Shown: piece after piece, positions 63,401 through 64,000 of the stretch
Layout of the letters: every line of letters begins with the position of its first letter
Position numbering within the stretch: position 1 is the stretch's first letter
DNA from: Spirosoma sordidisoli
GTDB lineage: Bacteria > Bacteroidota > Bacteroidia > Cytophagales > Spirosomataceae
Length of the DNA stretch: 64,000 nucleotides
NCBI RefSeq assembly: GCF_004138325.1
Contig: NZ_SBLB01000010.1
Coordinates: 1-64,000, forward strand
Direction of reading: 5' to 3'
Made by a program: the position numbers and the translations under genes
The notes under the pieces: model-generated
The model's database searches: none
What the model saw: only the letters and a program-made list of their open reading frames with translations
Told to the model about the DNA's origin: nothing

Positions 63401-64000
63401 GCGTTTGGGGGTAGTTGACACGAAGGGCGTTCCCTCCCCTCGATGCATCACCTAAACTGTCGATGGTAACGTTCTCTAAAGTGGAAGTCCCACCCCCAGT
63501 ATTGATATAGATACCTCCGCCGTGGGTCGAGTTGCCGTTATAAGCCCGGTTTGCCCGTCCCTGAAAGCGGATGGGTTCATTTGGAGTGCCTTGAGCTAAC
63601 AAAGCACCATTGATGTGGAGATGGCAATCAAAATGTAAAAACTCAACGGTCACGCCGGATTCAATAGTAAGCTTGTAGTCTTTATCAACATACACGTCGT
63701 TCAGCAATCGGTAGCGGGTGTTAGGCCCCAGTCTGGGCATCAGTGCATCGCTCTTACCGGCACTACCATTGACACTGACTACTGCCCGCACATCGGCAAA
63801 GTTTCTGGCTCCGCCCACCCACGTCAGTACGTCATACTGCTCACTATTTCGGACGACTACGTTACGAAGTGCAGGCGTCTGGGGATAGTTGATGCGTATG
63901 GTACTCCCCCCCCTCGATGCATCGCCCAAGCTGTCGAGCAGCACATGCTCGAGTACCGAAGCTCCCCCCCCGTTGTTGAAGTAGATACTTCCGCCGTGGG
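57441..64000 (-). CDS. giant surface protein: beta-helix repeats plus CARDB domains (5' end outside window)
   Basis: At least 2185 codons; the frame is open to the window edge, so the true start lies beyond 64000. The visible N-terminal part has ~158-residue repeats (SLGDASRGG... RNSEQYDVLTWVGGARNF... VTVEFLHFDCHxHINGxLLAxGT... NGNSTHGG), of right-handed beta-helix type. Non-identical beta-helix sequence and a fibronectin-like unit follow. Then come about eight CARDB/APHP-type domains, each starting PxxDL (PPPDLQVTNLVV, PSIDLAVTGG, PPADLVPTGLTG, PPSDLVVTDISV). No classical C-terminal sorting domain is evident. First gene of the unit containing RHS, immunity and the collagen-like protein; probably an adhesin. 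Confidence 0.85.
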   Translation of the reverse strand, partial: HGGSIYFNNGGGASVLEHVLLDSLGDASRGGSTIRINYPQTPALRNVVVRNSEQYDVLTWVGGARNFADVRAVVSVNGSAGKSDALMPRLGPNTRYRLLNDVYVDKDYKLTIESGVTVEFLHFDCHLHINGALLAQGTPNEPIRFQGRANRAYNGNSTHGGGIYINTGGGTSTLENVTIDSLGDASRGGNALRVNYPQTPALRNVVIRNSEQYDVLTWVGGARNFANVRAVVSVNGSAGKLDALMPKLSSDSRYQLLSDVYIDKDHKLIIDHGVTVEFLHFDCHIHVNGTLLARGTVGEPIRFQGRANRVYNGNSTHGGSIYFNNGGGASVMEHVNIDSLGDASRGGRAVVVNANCTLKYLTVSNSEQIGVDIGGNTISPVIQNITFLNNPTPLRAYPGSCSGLANIPNIPILLQSAGLTANTSWPYPGQNSFYQLTGQAQVPQAYQLTIGAGTVVDFGIQGQLVVNGSLRAIGTENAPIRFTRLATEGAFTGRFDLTSTSTNSVLSFVNIDKLGTNSRAALDIATPNFSLANVTISQAANRGLELRSVENAVISGSTFFGNKTGVYVNSGRPTFANCSIYGNTDFGINNGSGVVADTVDARNCYWGVESGPLHPTLNPTGKGNAVSNKVKFNPWRQKPQNGQLIDMGISVLVAPITDCNYTAPANVTVRIRNYGNTGQTNIPIAYRINNGSIVTETISTTALSPGESLDYTFTQKANLSAIGSYTVLAYTVFPVDTFRLNDTLRATFRHLAGVVAPANLLPASNTVDLAIPVKLSWAAVPGALAYDLYVWKSDAPVPAKPLVADLSQISYTLSGSSFTYGTPYSWKVIAKQISCRAESAVAVFTTRRQADLIVETITAPVTGTSENDFSVSWSIKNQGNGATLEKNWLDAVYLCDQPVLNAGSDNFHISSRPNLSALGVGQSYQSGTLTFRLPQGIQGKYYLIVQTNPARTVPEVQTGNNQLASQPITISLAPPPDLQVTNLVVAPLNAFSDDSVTVTFTVKNVGTGPTTTANWTDQVFLTQNQTVDVATDRLLYTHRRLQALSVNGEYIVTTKVRVPNRINGTYYLHVVTDRLNQVFEYNKEDNNSRVSPAMTIIQRPTPNLLVQGLTILADTIAARQSLTIQWTTTNDGAVATSTGWQEAIYMSADTIFNETTDRQLTRRSRTDQLQSLSSSSVQQTVTLPASTTEGTYYFFVKTDAADQIYESLGEQDNVSARSKAVRMEIPDLRPMQLTAPTSAISEQTVAVQWRVRNDSPAGIFGTNWKDKLYLSTNNTFEAATDRLLTTVVVNQLLVAGGEYSKQISATLPTGVAGNYFLLLVSDADSSVSEKVETNNLRTAPIAITLAPASDLQVLDVAGPLADTLGTPMQLQYVVRNSGPGTADNKTWRDSVFLSPTSTLNRAALFYLGHTVQRRSLTNGQSFTQSATFTLPTSLNGGRYFVVVKANADSTLFENNAYANNTTIAATSVNLVVPPSIDLAVTGGTVTTTPLIAGQPAAVRWTVRNNSPQATVVPNWTDAVYLSTNPVLDASDRLLATFPVTGPLAAMATYTNAQTISLPPDVAGTTYLLVVTDKDNRHVDTQRANNTLAVSNGADNGQPVSVMIPPPADLVPTGLTGPAEGVVSQPINVSFTVRNNGGGSTPSSTWTDELYLSTDQTLRSDIRIGTFARNGTLPAGDEYTITRQVFLPDNVSGNYVLLLKTDAGNTVFERGNEDNNLAFANLTVVAQPPSDLVVTDISVPAGEQFAGSNGTIRWRLTNVGTNATNGFLREAVYLSKDTLVDATDVLLGVVDKTTFLPARASEERTLTRPLTALAPGDYFVIVRTDVQNNIVESNESNNQVVSSQPVRIAVKELVLNKLTTDSIATDAPVYYRLEVPANLVDETLLITLQGDSTRSVMNRLFVRKDSLPSANQFTYSAAVPFKANQQLLIPGLRAGTYYLMAIGADTTRNRLPIQLLAKIVPFGIETIDAREGGNTGLVTVKISGARFESSTRFSLRKAAGQVTARRVQLINQTLAYVTFDLQNQPLGLYDVLVERPGSQTVVLPNGFTVKQGPTNTQAANGNGGPAYGTGFVCSITNDGLDQQLAADFVTPAGIRFNTIGSFTIQYKNEGSVDIPAPTRFLISLNEGVSVTLAADKLDENKTDLILLCEEENGPRGILRPGASGFFKIYTISKNRGVTSIDLLLIE
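62963..64000 (-). repeat. 474-bp tandem coding repeats in the giant surface protein
   Basis: The landmark CCCTCGATGC recurs at 62963, 63437 and 63911, exactly 474 bp (158 codons) apart, and surrounding sequence is highly similar. At least two full units are in the window and the array continues past the edge. Confidence 0.9.

Overview
The window reads as chromosome of a Bacteroidota bacterium, most likely a Cytophagales member near Spirosoma (genus is an inference from gene content and style, not a database match). Pointers are a GldB-type lipoprotein, a PorT-like outer-membrane protein, a Bacteroidota-type 5S rRNA, promoter motifs of the TTG/TTTG - TAnnTTTG type and many T/A-rich start contexts without Shine-Dalgarno sites. 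The first 21 kb and the last 13 kb are visibly GC-rich. The stretch from about 22.5 to 39 kb is strongly AT-rich and carries pseudogenes, so it looks like acquired DNA.

Layout. 1-0.4 kb: end of an rRNA operon (23S 3' end, 5S, terminator). 0.4-10.6 kb: housekeeping genes (LOG-family phosphoribohydrolase, Mpl ligase, arginine decarboxylase, GmhB-like phosphatase, ValS, DUF72 protein, M20 peptidase). 10.7-14.7 kb: part of a histidine operon (hisH, hisA, hisF) preceded by a short leader ORF with four consecutive His codons and a complete attenuator. A four-helix-bundle gene flanked by inverted repeats sits between hisH and hisA. 14.7-20.9 kb: outer-membrane protein, GldB, MsbA-like ABC transporter, Fur-family regulator, membrane MutS-like ATPase.

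21.1-28.6 kb: a truncated tRNA-Phe (3' half only) next to a tyrosine recombinase marks the left end of a genomic island. It holds an AAA-ATPase trio, a decayed second integrase, a small HTH gene and two convergent genes sharing a C-terminal tail (RDIEPDK). 29.6-38.3 kb: an AT-rich peptide (RiPP) cassette. It has an outer-membrane beta-barrel receptor, two near-identical leader peptides with different Cys/Asn-repeat cores, a radical SAM/SPASM maturase, a GIN-domain protein, a C39-peptidase ABC exporter and a minimal HlyD-like adaptor. A decayed copy of the gene on its left side lies on its right side. 38.7-41.3 kb: a second, smaller radical SAM system with an overlapping candidate precursor ORF and a divergent Xre regulator over a double operator. 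41.3-43.6 kb: a Fic protein with an N-terminal winged-helix-like region and three 24-bp operator-like repeats, flanked by two paralogous membrane proteins. 43.9-49.8 kb: a tight operon of DNA methyltransferase, a double-GHKL ATPase/histidine-kinase-like protein and an atypical receiver protein, a candidate conflict or phage-defence system. 49.8-50.3 kb: a broken H-NOX gene.

50.5-64 kb (minus strand): a surface/toxin operon. It runs from a giant beta-helix/CARDB protein (cut by the window edge) to an RHS polymorphic toxin, a small AT-rich immunity candidate whose start overlaps the toxin stop, and a secreted protein with a collagen-like Gly-Pro-Asn tract.

The most novel material is the CxxN-repeat RiPP cassette and the methyltransferase/dual-ATPase/receiver operon. 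The best resolved regulatory element is the histidine attenuator. All assignments come from reading motifs; no searches were run.
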